DNA from: Roseovarius sp.
GTDB lineage: Bacteria; Pseudomonadota; Alphaproteobacteria; Rhodobacterales; Rhodobacteraceae
NCBI GenBank assembly: GCA_014359765.1
Contig: JACIYT010000011.1
Location: 1-64,000 of the forward strand
Length of the DNA stretch: 64,000 nt
Direction: 5' to 3'
Positions 18,022 through 27,264 of this stretch are shown in pieces; the first letter of the stretch is position 1; every line of letters starts with the position of its first letter. Both the position numbers and the translations under genes were made by a program. The notes below the pieces were generated by a model. That model was not told the DNA's origin, searched no databases, and was given only the letters and a program-made list of their open reading frames with translations.

Positions 18022-18858
18022 ATGGATAGGCCGCACGAGACCGGATTGCCCTTCATGAAGATGCACGGGCTGGGCAACGACTTTGTCGTGCTCGACGGGC
18101 GTGTGCGCGCGCCTGCGCTTTCGGTGGCGCGCATCCGGGCCATCGCCGACCGGCATCGCGGGCTGGGCTTCGATCAGCTGGCGGTGATTGGGTCGGGCGA
18201 CGGCACGGACGCGCATCTCACGTTCTACAATGCCGACGGTTCCGAATCGGCGGCCTGTGGCAATGCCACGCGATGCATCGCGCGCTACCTGATGGCGGAG
18301 ACGGGCAAGGCCACGCTCGTGCTGAGCACCGCGCGCGGCCGGCTCGCGGCGGTGGATGCAGGCGGCGGGCTGACCTCGGTCAACATGGGGCCGCCGCAGA
18401 TCGACTGGGCCGAGATCCCGCTCTCCGAGGCCATGGACACGCTGGAATTGCCGATCGAGGGCGGACCCACCGCCACCGGTATGGGCAACCCGCATTGCAC
18501 CTTTTTCGTCGAGGATGCCGAGGCGGTGCCGCTCGAACAGTTCGGGGCGCGCTACGAGCATCACCCGCTTTTCCCCGCCCGCACCAATGTCCAGGTGGCA
18601 AGCCTCATCGCCCCCGATCACCTGCGGATGCGCGTGTGGGAGCGGGGCGTGGGCGTGACGCTCGCCTCCGGCTCGTCGTCCTGCGCCGTGGCCGTCGCCG
18701 CCGCGCGGCGGGGCCTCACGGGGCGGCGCGTGCGCATCGACCTCGACGGCGGCACGCTCGAGGTGGACTGGCGCGCGGATGGGGTCTGGATGACCGGCGA
18801 GACGGCGCATGTGGCCTCGGGCGTGCTGACCCCCGATTTCCTCAAGGCCAACGCATGA
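18022..18858 (+). CDS. dapF: Diaminopimelate epimerase DapF with a Ser at the second catalytic position
   Basis: Should interconvert LL- and meso-diaminopimelate for peptidoglycan and lysine. The 278-residue product has the family layout: [32 protein letters not shown] with the first catalytic Cys at 79, GNPHCTFFV, and [17 protein letters not shown]. In well-studied DapF the last motif contains the second catalytic Cys (ACGSGACA); here that position is Ser216 (codon TCC), and the nearest Cys is 221. Whether this is a lineage-wide variant or a loss is not clear from one sequence. Overlaps mtaB by four bases. A start at Met12 is also possible. Confidence 0.9.
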   Translation: MDRPHETGLPFMKMHGLGNDFVVLDGRVRAPALSVARIRAIADRHRGLGFDQLAVIGSGDGTDAHLTFYNADGSESAACGNATRCIARYLMAETGKATLVLSTARGRLAAVDAGGGLTSVNMGPPQIDWAEIPLSEAMDTLELPIEGGPTATGMGNPHCTFFVEDAEAVPLEQFGARYEHHPLFPARTNVQVASLIAPDHLRMRVWERGVGVTLASGSSSCAVAVAAARRGLTGRRVRIDLDGGTLEVDWRADGVWMTGETAHVASGVLTPDFLKANA

Positions 18859-20111
18859 GCGCGCCGCGTTTCACCACGCTTGGCTGTCGTCTCAACGCCT
18901 ATGAGACCGAGGCGATGAAGGAACTGGCCGGGCAGGCGGGGCTGGGCAATGCGGTCGTCGTCAATACCTGCGCCGTGACCGCCGAGGCCGTGCGCAAGGC
19001 GCGCCAGGAGATCCGCCGCTTGCGCCGCGAGAACCCCGGCGCGCGCCTGATCGTCACCGGCTGCGCGGCCCAGACCGAGCCCGAGACCTTTGCCGCGATG
19101 GCCGAGGTCGATGCCGTCATCGGCAATACCGAGAAGATGCAGCCCGAGACCTGGGGCCGCCTTGCCGCCGATTTCATCGGGGATACCGAGCGCGTGCAGG
19201 TCGATGACATCATGTCCGTGACCGAGACGGCGGGGCATCTGATCGACGGTTTCGGCACCCGTAGCCGCGCCTATGTGCAGGTGCAGAACGGCTGCGATCA
19301 CCGCTGCACCTTCTGCATCATTCCTTACGGGCGGGGCAATTCGCGCAGCGTTCCGGCGGGGGTCGTGGTCGAGCAGATCAGGCGGCTGGTGGGGGCGGGC
19401 TATCACGAGGTGGTGCTGACGGGCGTGGACCTGACAAGCTGGGGCGCGGATCTGCCGGGCGCGCCGCGGCTTGGCGATCTGGTGATGCGCATCCTGCGGC
19501 TGGTGCCCGATCTGCCGCGACTGCGGATCTCTTCCATCGATTCGATCGAGGCGGACGAGAACCTGATGCAGGCCATCGCCACCGAGCCGCGCCTCATGCC
19601 GCATCTGCATCTCAGCCTGCAACATGGCGACGATCTGATTCTCAAGCGGATGAAGCGGCGGCACCTGCGCGACGACGCGATCCGCTTTGCCGAGGAGGCG
19701 CTGCGCCTGCGCCCCGACATGACCTTCGGCGCCGATATCATCGCGGGTTTCCCGACCGAGACCGAGGTCGCCTTTGCCAATTCATTGCGGCTGGTGGAGG
19801 AGTGCCACCTCACCTGGCTGCATGTGTTTCCCTATTCTCCCCGCCCCGGCACCCCCGCCGCGAGGATGCCGCAGGTGGAGGGTCGCACGATCAAGGCGCG
19901 CGCCGCGCGGCTGCGCGAGGCCGGTGCTGCGCGCGTTGCGGCGCATCTGGCCGCACAGCGGGGCCAAAGGCACGCCGTGCTGATGGAAAGCCCCCGCATG
20001 GGCCGCACCGAGCAATTCACCGAAGTGCTGTTTGACAGCGACCGCGCCCCGGGCACCATCGTGAGCGCCACGATTGCCGGGCATAATGGAACACAGCTTC
20101 TGGCGGCCTGA
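18855..20111 (+). CDS. mtaB: tRNA t6A37 methylthiotransferase MtaB
   Basis: Radical SAM enzyme that converts t6A37 to ms2t6A37 in ANN-decoding tRNAs. The 418-residue product has the N-terminal UPF0004 domain with three Cys motifs ([22 protein letters not shown]), the radical SAM cluster motif CDHRCTFC, and a C-terminal TRAM-like part. Absence of the longer MiaB signatures and the RLN motif favour MtaB over MiaB. The ATG at 18855 overlaps the dapF stop, which rules out the longer open frame upstream. Confidence 0.93.
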   Translation: MSAPRFTTLGCRLNAYETEAMKELAGQAGLGNAVVVNTCAVTAEAVRKARQEIRRLRRENPGARLIVTGCAAQTEPETFAAMAEVDAVIGNTEKMQPETWGRLAADFIGDTERVQVDDIMSVTETAGHLIDGFGTRSRAYVQVQNGCDHRCTFCIIPYGRGNSRSVPAGVVVEQIRRLVGAGYHEVVLTGVDLTSWGADLPGAPRLGDLVMRILRLVPDLPRLRISSIDSIEADENLMQAIATEPRLMPHLHLSLQHGDDLILKRMKRRHLRDDAIRFAEEALRLRPDMTFGADIIAGFPTETEVAFANSLRLVEECHLTWLHVFPYSPRPGTPAARMPQVEGRTIKARAARLREAGAARVAAHLAAQRGQRHAVLMESPRMGRTEQFTEVLFDSDRAPGTIVSATIAGHNGTQLLAA

Positions 20112-20185
20112 GCGATGCACCCGGCGCTTTACAGTCGCGCCGTCCCGGCCTAGCGTTCCGGCGACACAAGCCCGGAGTTCTGCCC

Positions 20186-20791
20186 ATGCAACTGATTTCC
20201 TCGCCCGCCTCCCCCTTCGTGCGCAAGGTGCGCGTGCTCCTGCACGAGACCGGCCTGGACGGTCAGGTGGAGGAGCTGTCCATCGCCACGAGCCCGCTGG
20301 CCACCGCGCCCGAGGCGATTGCCGCCAATCCGCTCGGCAGGATCCCGGCGCTGCTGCGCGATGACGGACCGGCGCTTTATGACAGCCGGGTGATCTGCCG
20401 CTATCTCGACGCGCGGGCGGGGGCGGGGCTCTACCCGGAGGCGCGGCTCTGGGAGGTGCTGACGCTGGAGGCCACCGCCGACGGGATGATGGATTCCTGC
20501 GTGCTCATGATCTACGAGACGCGGCTGCGGCCCGAGGGCGCGCGCTCGGCCGAATGGGTCGAGGCGCAATGGGCCAAGGTCGCGCGGGCGCTCGACGCGC
20601 TGGAAGACCGCTGGATGGACCACCTCGCGGGGCCGCTCGACATGGGCCAGATCGCCCTCGGCTGCGCGCTCGGCTATCTCGATTTCCGCTACGGCGCGCG
20701 TGGCTGGCGGCAGGGCCACCCGGCGCTGGCGGCATGGCAGGACGGGTTCGCGGCGCGCGAGAGCATGGTGCGGACCGCGCCGGTGGCCTGA
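20186..20791 (+). CDS. Glutathione S-transferase family protein
   Basis: 201-residue protein with a thioredoxin-like N-terminal domain (MQLISSPASPFVRKVRVLL) and an all-helical C-terminal domain. The glutathione-binding turn is NPLGRIPAL and the SNAIL-like position is YDSRVICRYLD. The N-terminal catalytic residue is a Ser in SPFVRK. Substrate unknown. Single gene, about 170 bases before petA; the gap contains nothing I can name. Confidence 0.88.
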   Translation: MQLISSPASPFVRKVRVLLHETGLDGQVEELSIATSPLATAPEAIAANPLGRIPALLRDDGPALYDSRVICRYLDARAGAGLYPEARLWEVLTLEATADGMMDSCVLMIYETRLRPEGARSAEWVEAQWAKVARALDALEDRWMDHLAGPLDMGQIALGCALGYLDFRYGARGWRQGHPALAAWQDGFAARESMVRTAPVA

Positions 20792-20965
20792 CAGACACGG
20801 CAAAACCCGCGACAGAAGCGCGCTTTGCGTGCTCGGGGCCGGATTGCAGGCTGGACGGCCTGACAAAGCCCCGTTAGATACTCGGCCATGGTCGTCGGGG
20901 TGGAATCCCCGGCGCAGAGAATGCCGGCAGCGGCATATCGGCACTGACAAGATGGAGCAAACCTC

Positions 20966-21526
20966 GTGTCCCACGCAGAAGATCACGAAGGCACCCGGAG
21001 GGATTTCCTCTACTACGCCACCGCCGGGGCGGGCGCGGTCGCGGCAGGCGCGGCGATCTGGCCGCTCGTCAACCAGATGAACCCCTCGGCCGACGTTCAG
21101 GCGCTCAGCTCGATCCGGGTCGATGTTTCCGGGGTCGAACCGGGCATGCAGATCAGCGTGAAGTTCCTCGGCAAGCCGGTCTTCATCCGCCGCCGCACCG
21201 AGCGCGAGATCGAAGCAGCCCGCGCGGTCGATCTTTCGGAGCTTCCCGACCGGAATGCCCGGAACCAGAACGATCCCTCGCTCGATGCCGCCGACGAGAA
21301 TCGCACCCTCGACGAGGCGGGCGAATGGCTGGTGATGATCGGCGTCTGCACCCATCTGGGCTGCGTTCCGATCGGCGATGGCGCCGGCGATTTCGGGGGC
21401 TGGTTCTGTCCCTGCCACGGCTCGCATTACGATTCGTCGGGCCGCATCCGCCGCGGACCCGCGCCCGAGAACCTCTGGATTCCCGTGGCGCAGTTCCTCG
21501 ACGAAACCACGATTCAGCTCGGATAA
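20966..21526 (+). CDS. petA: Ubiquinol-cytochrome c reductase iron-sulfur subunit (Rieske)
   Basis: 2Fe-2S subunit of the bc1 complex. The 186-residue product has an uncleaved twin-arginine-type N-terminal anchor ([14 protein letters not shown], Arg11-Arg12), then the soluble domain with the two cluster-binding boxes CTHLGCVP and CPCHGSHYD. The start codon is GTG at 20966 with a GGAGC-like SD about 9 bases upstream. First gene of petABC, 12 bases before petB. Confidence 0.97.
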   Translation: MSHAEDHEGTRRDFLYYATAGAGAVAAGAAIWPLVNQMNPSADVQALSSIRVDVSGVEPGMQISVKFLGKPVFIRRRTEREIEAARAVDLSELPDRNARNQNDPSLDAADENRTLDEAGEWLVMIGVCTHLGCVPIGDGAGDFGGWFCPCHGSHYDSSGRIRRGPAPENLWIPVAQFLDETTIQLG

Positions 21527-21538
21527 GGAGACGCGCGC

Positions 21539-22861
21539 ATGTCCGGTATTCCGCACGACCATTACGAGCCGCGAAGCGCCGCCGCCAGGTGGCTGCACAG
21601 CCGCCTGCCCATCGTCGGCCTTCTCCACGACACGCTGATGATTCCCACCCCCAGGAACCTCAACTGGATGTGGATCTGGGGGATTGTCCTGACCTTCTGC
21701 CTCGCGCTCCAGATCGTCACCGGCATCATTCTTGCCATGCATTACACGCCGCATGTGGATCTGGCCTTTGCCAGCGTCGAGCACATCATGCGCAACGTGA
21801 ATGGCGGGCATTTCATCCGTTACCTGCACATGAACGGCGCGTCGCTGTTCTTTGTCGCGGTCTATCTGCACATCTTCCGCGGGCTCTACTACGGTTCCTA
21901 CAAGGCCCCGCGCGAGGTGACCTGGATCATCGGGATGCTGATCTACCTGCTGATGATGGGCACTGCCTTCATGGGCTATGTGCTGCCCTGGGGGCAGATG
22001 TCGTTCTGGGGGGCCACGGTGATCACCGGCCTGTTCGGCGCGATCCCGTTCATCGGCGATGCGATCCAGACCTGGCTGCTGGGCGGGCCGGCGGTGGACA
22101 ATGCCACGCTCAACCGCTTCTTCTCGCTGCATTACCTGCTGCCCTTCGTGATCGCGGCGCTGGTGGTGCTGCATATCTGGGCGTTCCACACCACCGGCAA
22201 CAACAACCCCACGGGCGTTGACGTGCGCCGAGGCTCCAGGGCCGAGGCAGAGAAGGACACCGTGCCGTTCTGGCCCTATTACGTGATCAAGGACCTGTTT
22301 GCCCTCGCGGTGATCATGGTGGTGTTCTTCGCGATCGTGGGTTTCATGCCGAACTATCTCGGCCACCCCGACAACTATGTCGAGGCGAACGCGCTGGTGA
22401 CGCCCGCGCATATCGTGCCGGAATGGTATTTCCTGCCCTTCTACGCGATCCTGCGCGCCTTTACCGGCGATGTCTGGGTGGTGATGTTCGTCAACTGGAT
22501 CACCGGCGGGATCATCGACGCCAAGTTCTTCGGCGTGATCGCCATGTTCGGTGCGATCGCGGTGATGGCGCTGGCGCCGTGGCTCGATACCTCCTCGGTG
22601 CGCTCGGGGCGGTATCGGCCGATGTTCAAGTGGTGGTTCTGGCTGTTCGTGGTCAACTTCGTGGTGCTGACCTGGGTCGGCGCGATGCCGGCGGAGGGGA
22701 TCTATCCCTATATCGCCCTCATCGGGGCCGCCTACTGGTTCGCCTATTTCCTCGTGATCCTGCCGATCCTGGGCGTGATCGAGAAACCCGAGGCCCAGCC
22801 GGCGACCATCGAAGAGGATTTCGAGGCGCATTACGGCCCGGCCCGGACGCCCGCCGAGTAA
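21539..22861 (+). CDS. petB: Ubiquinol-cytochrome c reductase cytochrome b
   Basis: Membrane subunit carrying two b hemes and both quinone sites. The 440-residue product has eight or more helices, heme-ligand His pairs in helices B and D, the Qo-site [14 protein letters not shown] (PEWY motif), and [14 protein letters not shown]. It has an alphaproteobacterial C-terminal extension ending in charged residues. A strong SD, AAGGAG, precedes the ATG. Sits between petA and petC. Confidence 0.98.
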   Translation: MSGIPHDHYEPRSAAARWLHSRLPIVGLLHDTLMIPTPRNLNWMWIWGIVLTFCLALQIVTGIILAMHYTPHVDLAFASVEHIMRNVNGGHFIRYLHMNGASLFFVAVYLHIFRGLYYGSYKAPREVTWIIGMLIYLLMMGTAFMGYVLPWGQMSFWGATVITGLFGAIPFIGDAIQTWLLGGPAVDNATLNRFFSLHYLLPFVIAALVVLHIWAFHTTGNNNPTGVDVRRGSRAEAEKDTVPFWPYYVIKDLFALAVIMVVFFAIVGFMPNYLGHPDNYVEANALVTPAHIVPEWYFLPFYAILRAFTGDVWVVMFVNWITGGIIDAKFFGVIAMFGAIAVMALAPWLDTSSVRSGRYRPMFKWWFWLFVVNFVVLTWVGAMPAEGIYPYIALIGAAYWFAYFLVILPILGVIEKPEAQPATIEEDFEAHYGPARTPAE

Positions 22862-22871
22862 GAAAGGACGC

Positions 22872-23723
22872 ATGACAATGTTCAAGAAAACAGGCATTGC
22901 CGCGCTTGCCGCCCTGTCTTTGACGGCAGGCGGGGCGTTCGCCGCCGGGGGCGAGGGGCATATCGAGGATATCGCCTTTTCCTTCGAGGGGCCGTTCGGC
23001 AAGTATGACCAGGTCCAGCTCCAGCGCGGGCTCAAGGTCTATACCCAGGTCTGCGCGGCCTGCCACGGGCTGCAATATGTGCCGCTGCGCACGCTCGGCG
23101 ATGAGGGCGGGCCGCAGCTGCCCGAGGATCAGGTCTTTGCCTATGCCCAGCAGTTCGAGGTGTTCGACGCGGAACTCGACGATTTCCGCCCGGCCAAGCC
23201 CACCGATCACTTCCCGGCGGTGACCTCGGCCGGCGCGCCGGACCTGTCGCTGATGGCCAAGAAGCGCGCGGGCTTTCACGGTCCCTACGGCACCGGGCTC
23301 GCCCAGCTCTTCAAGGGCATGGGCGGGGCGGAATACATCTATTCGCTGATGGTGGGCTATCACGAGCCGCCCGCTTGCGCGCCCGAGGACATGGAGGGCA
23401 GCTACAACGTCGCCTTCACCGCCGGCGGGTTCCCCGAAGAGTGCAAGGACGAGCACGGCGGCCACACCGTGCCCGGAAGCTGGATCGCCATGGGTCAGCC
23501 GCTCTGGGGCGACGATGTGGAATATGACGACGGCACCGCGGCCACGCTCGAACAGCAGGCCGAGGATGTCGCCGCGTTCCTGATGTGGACGGCGGAGCCC
23601 AAGATGATGGCGCGCAAGCACGCGGGCCTCACCGGCGTCATCTTCCTCACCGTGCTGTCGGTGCTGCTCTATCTCACGAACAAGCGGATCTGGGCCCCGA
23701 TCAAGCACCGCAAGGAGAGCTGA
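22872..23723 (+). CDS. petC: Ubiquinol-cytochrome c reductase cytochrome c1
   Basis: Heme c subunit passing electrons to cytochrome c. The 283-residue product has a Sec signal peptide (cleavage near AFAAGG), the heme-binding CAACH at 61-65, and one C-terminal anchor helix ([20 protein letters not shown]). A second ATG two codons downstream could also be the start. Last gene of petABC, followed by a strong terminator. Confidence 0.97.
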   Translation: MTMFKKTGIAALAALSLTAGGAFAAGGEGHIEDIAFSFEGPFGKYDQVQLQRGLKVYTQVCAACHGLQYVPLRTLGDEGGPQLPEDQVFAYAQQFEVFDAELDDFRPAKPTDHFPAVTSAGAPDLSLMAKKRAGFHGPYGTGLAQLFKGMGGAEYIYSLMVGYHEPPACAPEDMEGSYNVAFTAGGFPEECKDEHGGHTVPGSWIAMGQPLWGDDVEYDDGTAATLEQQAEDVAAFLMWTAEPKMMARKHAGLTGVIFLTVLSVLLYLTNKRIWAPIKHRKES

Positions 23724-23750
23724 GCCCGGTTCATCCGGAAAAGGAGCCCA

Positions 23751-23782
23751 AACCCCCGCACGCCCCGGCGCGCGGGGGTTTT
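23751..23782. terminator. Bidirectional terminator between petC and alkB
   Basis: Perfect 9-bp arms AACCCCCGC (23751-23759) and GCGGGGGTT (23772-23780) followed by TTTT on the plus strand; read on the minus strand the tract preceding the stem is AA-rich. It lies between convergent stop codons, 28 bases past petC. Confidence 0.85.
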
Positions 23783-23783
23783 G

Positions 23784-24923
23784 CTATCGCGGCATCGGGT
23801 TCGTGGCCGTGTTATAGGGCTGCCAGTCGGTGATCTCGGGGTAATGCATCGCCCGCCAGCGCCGCACGCGCGGGTTCATGACCCGTCGCCACAGTGGCGG
23901 GATCATCGCCGCGAAGGTCATTACCGGATAGCCATAGGGCAGTTGGGGCGCCTCCGCGGCGTCATGGTTCTGCAACAGCGGAAAACGGCGGTCGGGCTTG
24001 TAATGATGGTCCGAATGGCGTTGCAGGTTGATCAGGAGCCAGTTCGACGCCCGATGCGCCGCGTTCCAGCTATGGCGCGGCTTGACATGCTCATAACGGC
24101 CCTCGCCGAGGTGCTTGCGCGTCAGCCCGTAATGCTCGACATAATTCACGAGTTCCAGTTGCCAGATCGCAACGCCCGCCTGCCACAGGAACAGCCCGAG
24201 CCCCGCCCATCCGCCGATCAGCCCCGCCAGCAGCAGCATCATCCCCTGAAGCGCCCAGTAGCGCCAGAAGGGATTCGCCGGATCGTGCCAGGGCCGGCCC
24301 CTGCGCGCGAGCATTTCGCGCTCGGCGCGAAAGGCCGAGCGCCAGCATTGCCGCAACACGCGCGGATAGAAGCGATGAAACCCCTCGTTATAGCGCGCCG
24401 TCACCGGATCGCGCGGCGTGCCGACATGGCGGTGATGGACCAGAAGATGCTCGGAGCGGAAATGCGAATAGAGCACCATCGCCAGCAGCACATCGCCCAG
24501 GAACCGCTCGCGCCGGTCCTTCCGGTGCATCAGCTCATGGCTGTAATTGATCCCCACCGTCCCGGTGAGCACCCCCACCCCAAAGAACAGCACGATGGTT
24601 TCCAGCGCCCCCAGATGCGCGTTGCCCGGCCCGGTCACATACCAGATCATCCCGTAGAGCAGCACGAATTGCACCGGCACCCAGAGGATCGTGAGCGCGC
24701 GATACCACCGCAGCTGATCCTCGCGCGTTTCGGGATCGGCGTTGCGCGTCTCGAGGCCGAGGGCGGCGTCGAGGACGGAAAAGAGCCCCCAGGTCACGAT
24801 CGGCAGCAGCGCCACGCTCCAGCCACCATGGCGCGCGCCCCAGATTGCCACCGGCACGAGAAGAAAGGACATCCAGAACGGCAGCGCGCCTTGCAGACGG
24901 GCCACCCGGGCGGCGGGGATCAT
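23784..24923 (-). CDS. alkB: AlkB-type alkane 1-monooxygenase
   Basis: Predicted membrane-bound non-heme di-iron hydroxylase for terminal oxidation of medium-chain alkanes. The 379-residue product has six or so membrane helices and the four His motifs in order: HELMH (129-133), EHLLVHHRHVGTPRDP (158-173), NYVEHYG (260-266) and LQRHSDHHYKPDRRF (300-314). The second motif has LV where typical AlkB sequences have a Gly before HH. No rubredoxin gene is adjacent. Convergent with petABC and 24 bases downstream of mutY on the same strand. Confidence 0.87.
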   Translation of the reverse strand: MIPAARVARLQGALPFWMSFLLVPVAIWGARHGGWSVALLPIVTWGLFSVLDAALGLETRNADPETREDQLRWYRALTILWVPVQFVLLYGMIWYVTGPGNAHLGALETIVLFFGVGVLTGTVGINYSHELMHRKDRRERFLGDVLLAMVLYSHFRSEHLLVHHRHVGTPRDPVTARYNEGFHRFYPRVLRQCWRSAFRAEREMLARRGRPWHDPANPFWRYWALQGMMLLLAGLIGGWAGLGLFLWQAGVAIWQLELVNYVEHYGLTRKHLGEGRYEHVKPRHSWNAAHRASNWLLINLQRHSDHHYKPDRRFPLLQNHDAAEAPQLPYGYPVMTFAAMIPPLWRRVMNPRVRRWRAMHYPEITDWQPYNTATNPMPR

Positions 24924-24947
24924 GGCGGTCTCCTGAATTGGTCGGGA

Positions 24948-26045
24948 TCAGGTTTGCGGCAGATTGTCGAACGCGCCTTGCGCGAGGTCAAATACCTTTC
25001 GCATCACGGTGGGCAGCGCCGAGCGGCGAAAGGCATGGTGCGGGGTGAAGGTGCCGCGCAGCGGGACGGCGTCGAGGCCGACGCGGGCCACATGCACCCG
25101 CAGCCGCAGGTGGAAATGGGTGAAGCTGTGGCGCGCCTCGGCGCCGATCTCGTGCCAATCTGCCGCCAACGGCGGCGCGGGCGCGGGCGCGGGGTCGGTG
25201 TCGGGGTCGGGGTCGGGGGCCTCGGACCAGTCGCTGCCCGGCCAGCCCGGCATCCCCCCCAGAAGGCCGCGCTCGGGCCGCCGCTCCAGCAGCCAGGCGC
25301 CATCGCTGCGCCGCGCGACATAGGCATGGCCGAATCGCACCGGCTTCGGCGCCCGGGGCAGACGCGCGGGCAGGTCCCCGGCCACGCCTGCCGCGTGCGC
25401 CGCACAGGGCGCGCGCCATGGGCAGATCCCGCAGGCCGGCGCGCGCGGCGTGCAGATCGTGGCGCCAAGGTCCATCACCGCCTGGGCATAATCGCCGGGC
25501 CGTTCGCGGGGCGTGAGACGCGCGGCGGCCTCGGTGAGCGCGGGCTTGGCGCGCGGCAGCGGCGTGCGGATATCGAAAAGCCGCGCCATCACCCGCTCGA
25601 CATTGCCATCGACAACCACCTCCGCGCGGTCAAAGGCAATGGCCGCGATCGCCGCCGCCGTATAGGGCCCGATCCCCGGCAGCGCCAGCAGCCCCGCGCG
25701 CGTATCGGGAAAGACACCGCCATGCGCCCCCGCCACGACGCGCGCGCATTTCAGCAGGTTGCGCGCCCGGGCGTAATATCCCAGCCCCGCCCATTCCCCC
25801 ATCACTGCCGCATCCTCGGCCGCCGCCAGCGCCCCGACCGTCGGCCAGAGCGTCGTGAACCGCTCGTAATAGCCGCGCACGGCGGCCACCGTGGTCTGTT
25901 GCAGCATCACCTCCGAGAGCCAGATGCGATAGGGATCGGGGCGCTGCCCTCGCGCGCGGGCCTGCGGGCTGACGCGCCAGGGCAGCACCCGCGCATGGGC
26001 ATCATACCAGCCCAGCAACACGCCCGGATCGGCGGCCTCACGCAT
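24948..26045 (-). CDS. mutY: A/G-specific adenine glycosylase MutY
   Basis: Removes A opposite 8-oxoG. The 365-residue product has the catalytic Glu45 in WLSEVMLQQT, the helix-hairpin-helix LPGIGPYTA (122-130) with Asp146 in VVDGNVER, and the 4Fe-4S Cys at 198, 205, 208 and 214 (spacing 6-2-5). The C-terminal NUDIX-like domain contains an Asp/Pro/Ala low-complexity insertion (about 276-292), encoded by short GGGGTC/GGGCGC-type tandem units. Divergent from the DUF721 gene. Confidence 0.95.
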   Translation of the reverse strand: MREAADPGVLLGWYDAHARVLPWRVSPQARARGQRPDPYRIWLSEVMLQQTTVAAVRGYYERFTTLWPTVGALAAAEDAAVMGEWAGLGYYARARNLLKCARVVAGAHGGVFPDTRAGLLALPGIGPYTAAAIAAIAFDRAEVVVDGNVERVMARLFDIRTPLPRAKPALTEAAARLTPRERPGDYAQAVMDLGATICTPRAPACGICPWRAPCAAHAAGVAGDLPARLPRAPKPVRFGHAYVARRSDGAWLLERRPERGLLGGMPGWPGSDWSEAPDPDPDTDPAPAPAPPLAADWHEIGAEARHSFTHFHLRLRVHVARVGLDAVPLRGTFTPHHAFRRSALPTVMRKVFDLAQGAFDNLPQT

Positions 26046-26125
26046 CGTTCATCCCCTTATCTGCAATCGGGTCTTTCATCCCCCGCCCCATGGCATAGAT
26101 TAGCGACCGAGGGGAGGGAACCAGG

Positions 26126-26647
26126 ATGGCCACGCGCCCGGGCGGATCGAAGGGTTTCAGACGCACATCGGCGCTGTTGCAGCCGAGCATCCGCCGCGCG
26201 ACCGGTCAGCGCGGCTTTGCGCAGACGCGCCTGCTGACCCATTGGCCCGAGATCGCCGGCGAGGCCATCGCCGCTGTCGCGCGGCCGGTCGATATCTCCT
26301 ACGGGCGGCAGGGGATGGGCGCGACGCTCACGCTGCTGACCACCGGCGCGCAGGCGCTGGCGCTCGAGATGCAGAAGGAGGCGCTGCGCGAACGCATCAA
26401 CGCCGTCTATGGCTACAACGCCATCGCGCGCATCCGCCTGACCCAGACCGCGGCTTCGGGCTTTGCCGAGGGGCAGGCCGATTTCACCCATCGGCGCCGC
26501 CCCGTGGCCGCAGCCGCGCCCCCCGCCCCCGAGACGCTTGCCCGCGCGGGCGAGATCGTCGCCCCCGTCACCGATGACAGCCTGCGCGCCGCCCTCGAAC
26601 GGCTGGCGCAGAACGTCCTGAGCAGATCACAAAAGGACCGACCATGA
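26126..26647 (+). CDS. DUF721/DciA-like protein
   Basis: 173-residue soluble protein with a DUF721-type domain in the first two thirds: WPEIAGEAIAAVARPVDISY, then VYGYNAIARIRLTQTA. Members of this family (DciA) load the replicative helicase in many bacteria lacking DnaC; alphaproteobacterial versions carry variable tails, as here. Function in this organism is inferred only. Overlaps the downstream DsbA-like gene by four bases. Confidence 0.8.
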   Translation: MATRPGGSKGFRRTSALLQPSIRRATGQRGFAQTRLLTHWPEIAGEAIAAVARPVDISYGRQGMGATLTLLTTGAQALALEMQKEALRERINAVYGYNAIARIRLTQTAASGFAEGQADFTHRRRPVAAAAPPAPETLARAGEIVAPVTDDSLRAALERLAQNVLSRSQKDRP

Positions 26648-27258
26648 CCCTGATGAAACAACTCTTCGCCGCCGGCGCGCTGGCGCTTGCCATGCTTGCC
26701 ACGCCTGCCGCTGCGCAGGAGGCCGCGAAAAACGTCGCGATCACCGAAATGACCCTGGGGCCGGAGGATGCCAGGGTCACGATCATCGAATACGCCTCCT
26801 TCACATGCCCGCATTGCGCCAGCTTTCACACCGGCCCGTTCAAGGCGCTCAAGGCCGAATATATCGACACCGGCAAGGTGCATTTCGTCTATCGCGACGT
26901 GTTTTTCGACCGGTTCGGCCTCTGGGCCTCGATGGTCGCGCGCTGCGGCGGCGCGGAGAAATTCTTTGGCATCGCGGAAATGCTCTACGAACAGCAGCGC
27001 GACTGGGCCCAGGGCGAGCCGGTGGCCATTGCCGACAACCTGCGCCGCATCGGCAAGCTGGCAGGGATCGCGCCCGACACGCTCGAGGCCTGCCTCGGCG
27101 ATCAGGACAAGGCCAGGGCGCTGGTGGAATGGTATCAGGCGAATGCCACCGCGCATGACGTGAATTCCACGCCGACGCTGATCATCAACGAGAAGAAATA
27201 CGGCAACATGGCCTATGCCGATCTCAAGGCGATCATCGAGGAGAAACTCGCCGAATAA
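26644..27258 (+). CDS. DsbA-family thiol-disulfide oxidoreductase
   Basis: Periplasmic thioredoxin-fold protein, 204 residues, with a Sec signal peptide cleaved near AAAQEA. The redox motif is CPHC at 55-58 in YASFTCPHCASFH, and the cis-Pro loop is VNSTPTLIIN. This resembles the alphaproteobacterial DsbA-like/DsbG-like group (DSBA oxidoreductase) rather than classical enterobacterial DsbA. Its ATG overlaps the DUF721 stop, an arrangement suggesting coupled translation. Confidence 0.9.
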   Translation: MTLMKQLFAAGALALAMLATPAAAQEAAKNVAITEMTLGPEDARVTIIEYASFTCPHCASFHTGPFKALKAEYIDTGKVHFVYRDVFFDRFGLWASMVARCGGAEKFFGIAEMLYEQQRDWAQGEPVAIADNLRRIGKLAGIAPDTLEACLGDQDKARALVEWYQANATAHDVNSTPTLIINEKKYGNMAYADLKAIIEEKLAE

Positions 27259-27264
27259 GGCGCG

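Noticed and set aside
20792-20965. petABC promoter (CTGGAC..TAGATA)
   Set aside because: Match to the -35/-10 consensus too weak to report as a feature.
20150-23035. 961-codon minus-strand open frame over petA-petB
   Set aside because: Antisense shadow of petABC with no recognisable domain.
25170-25235. GGGGTC/GGGCGC tandem units as a regulatory repeat
   Set aside because: They encode the Asp/Pro/Ala linker of MutY in frame; no need for a DNA-level role.
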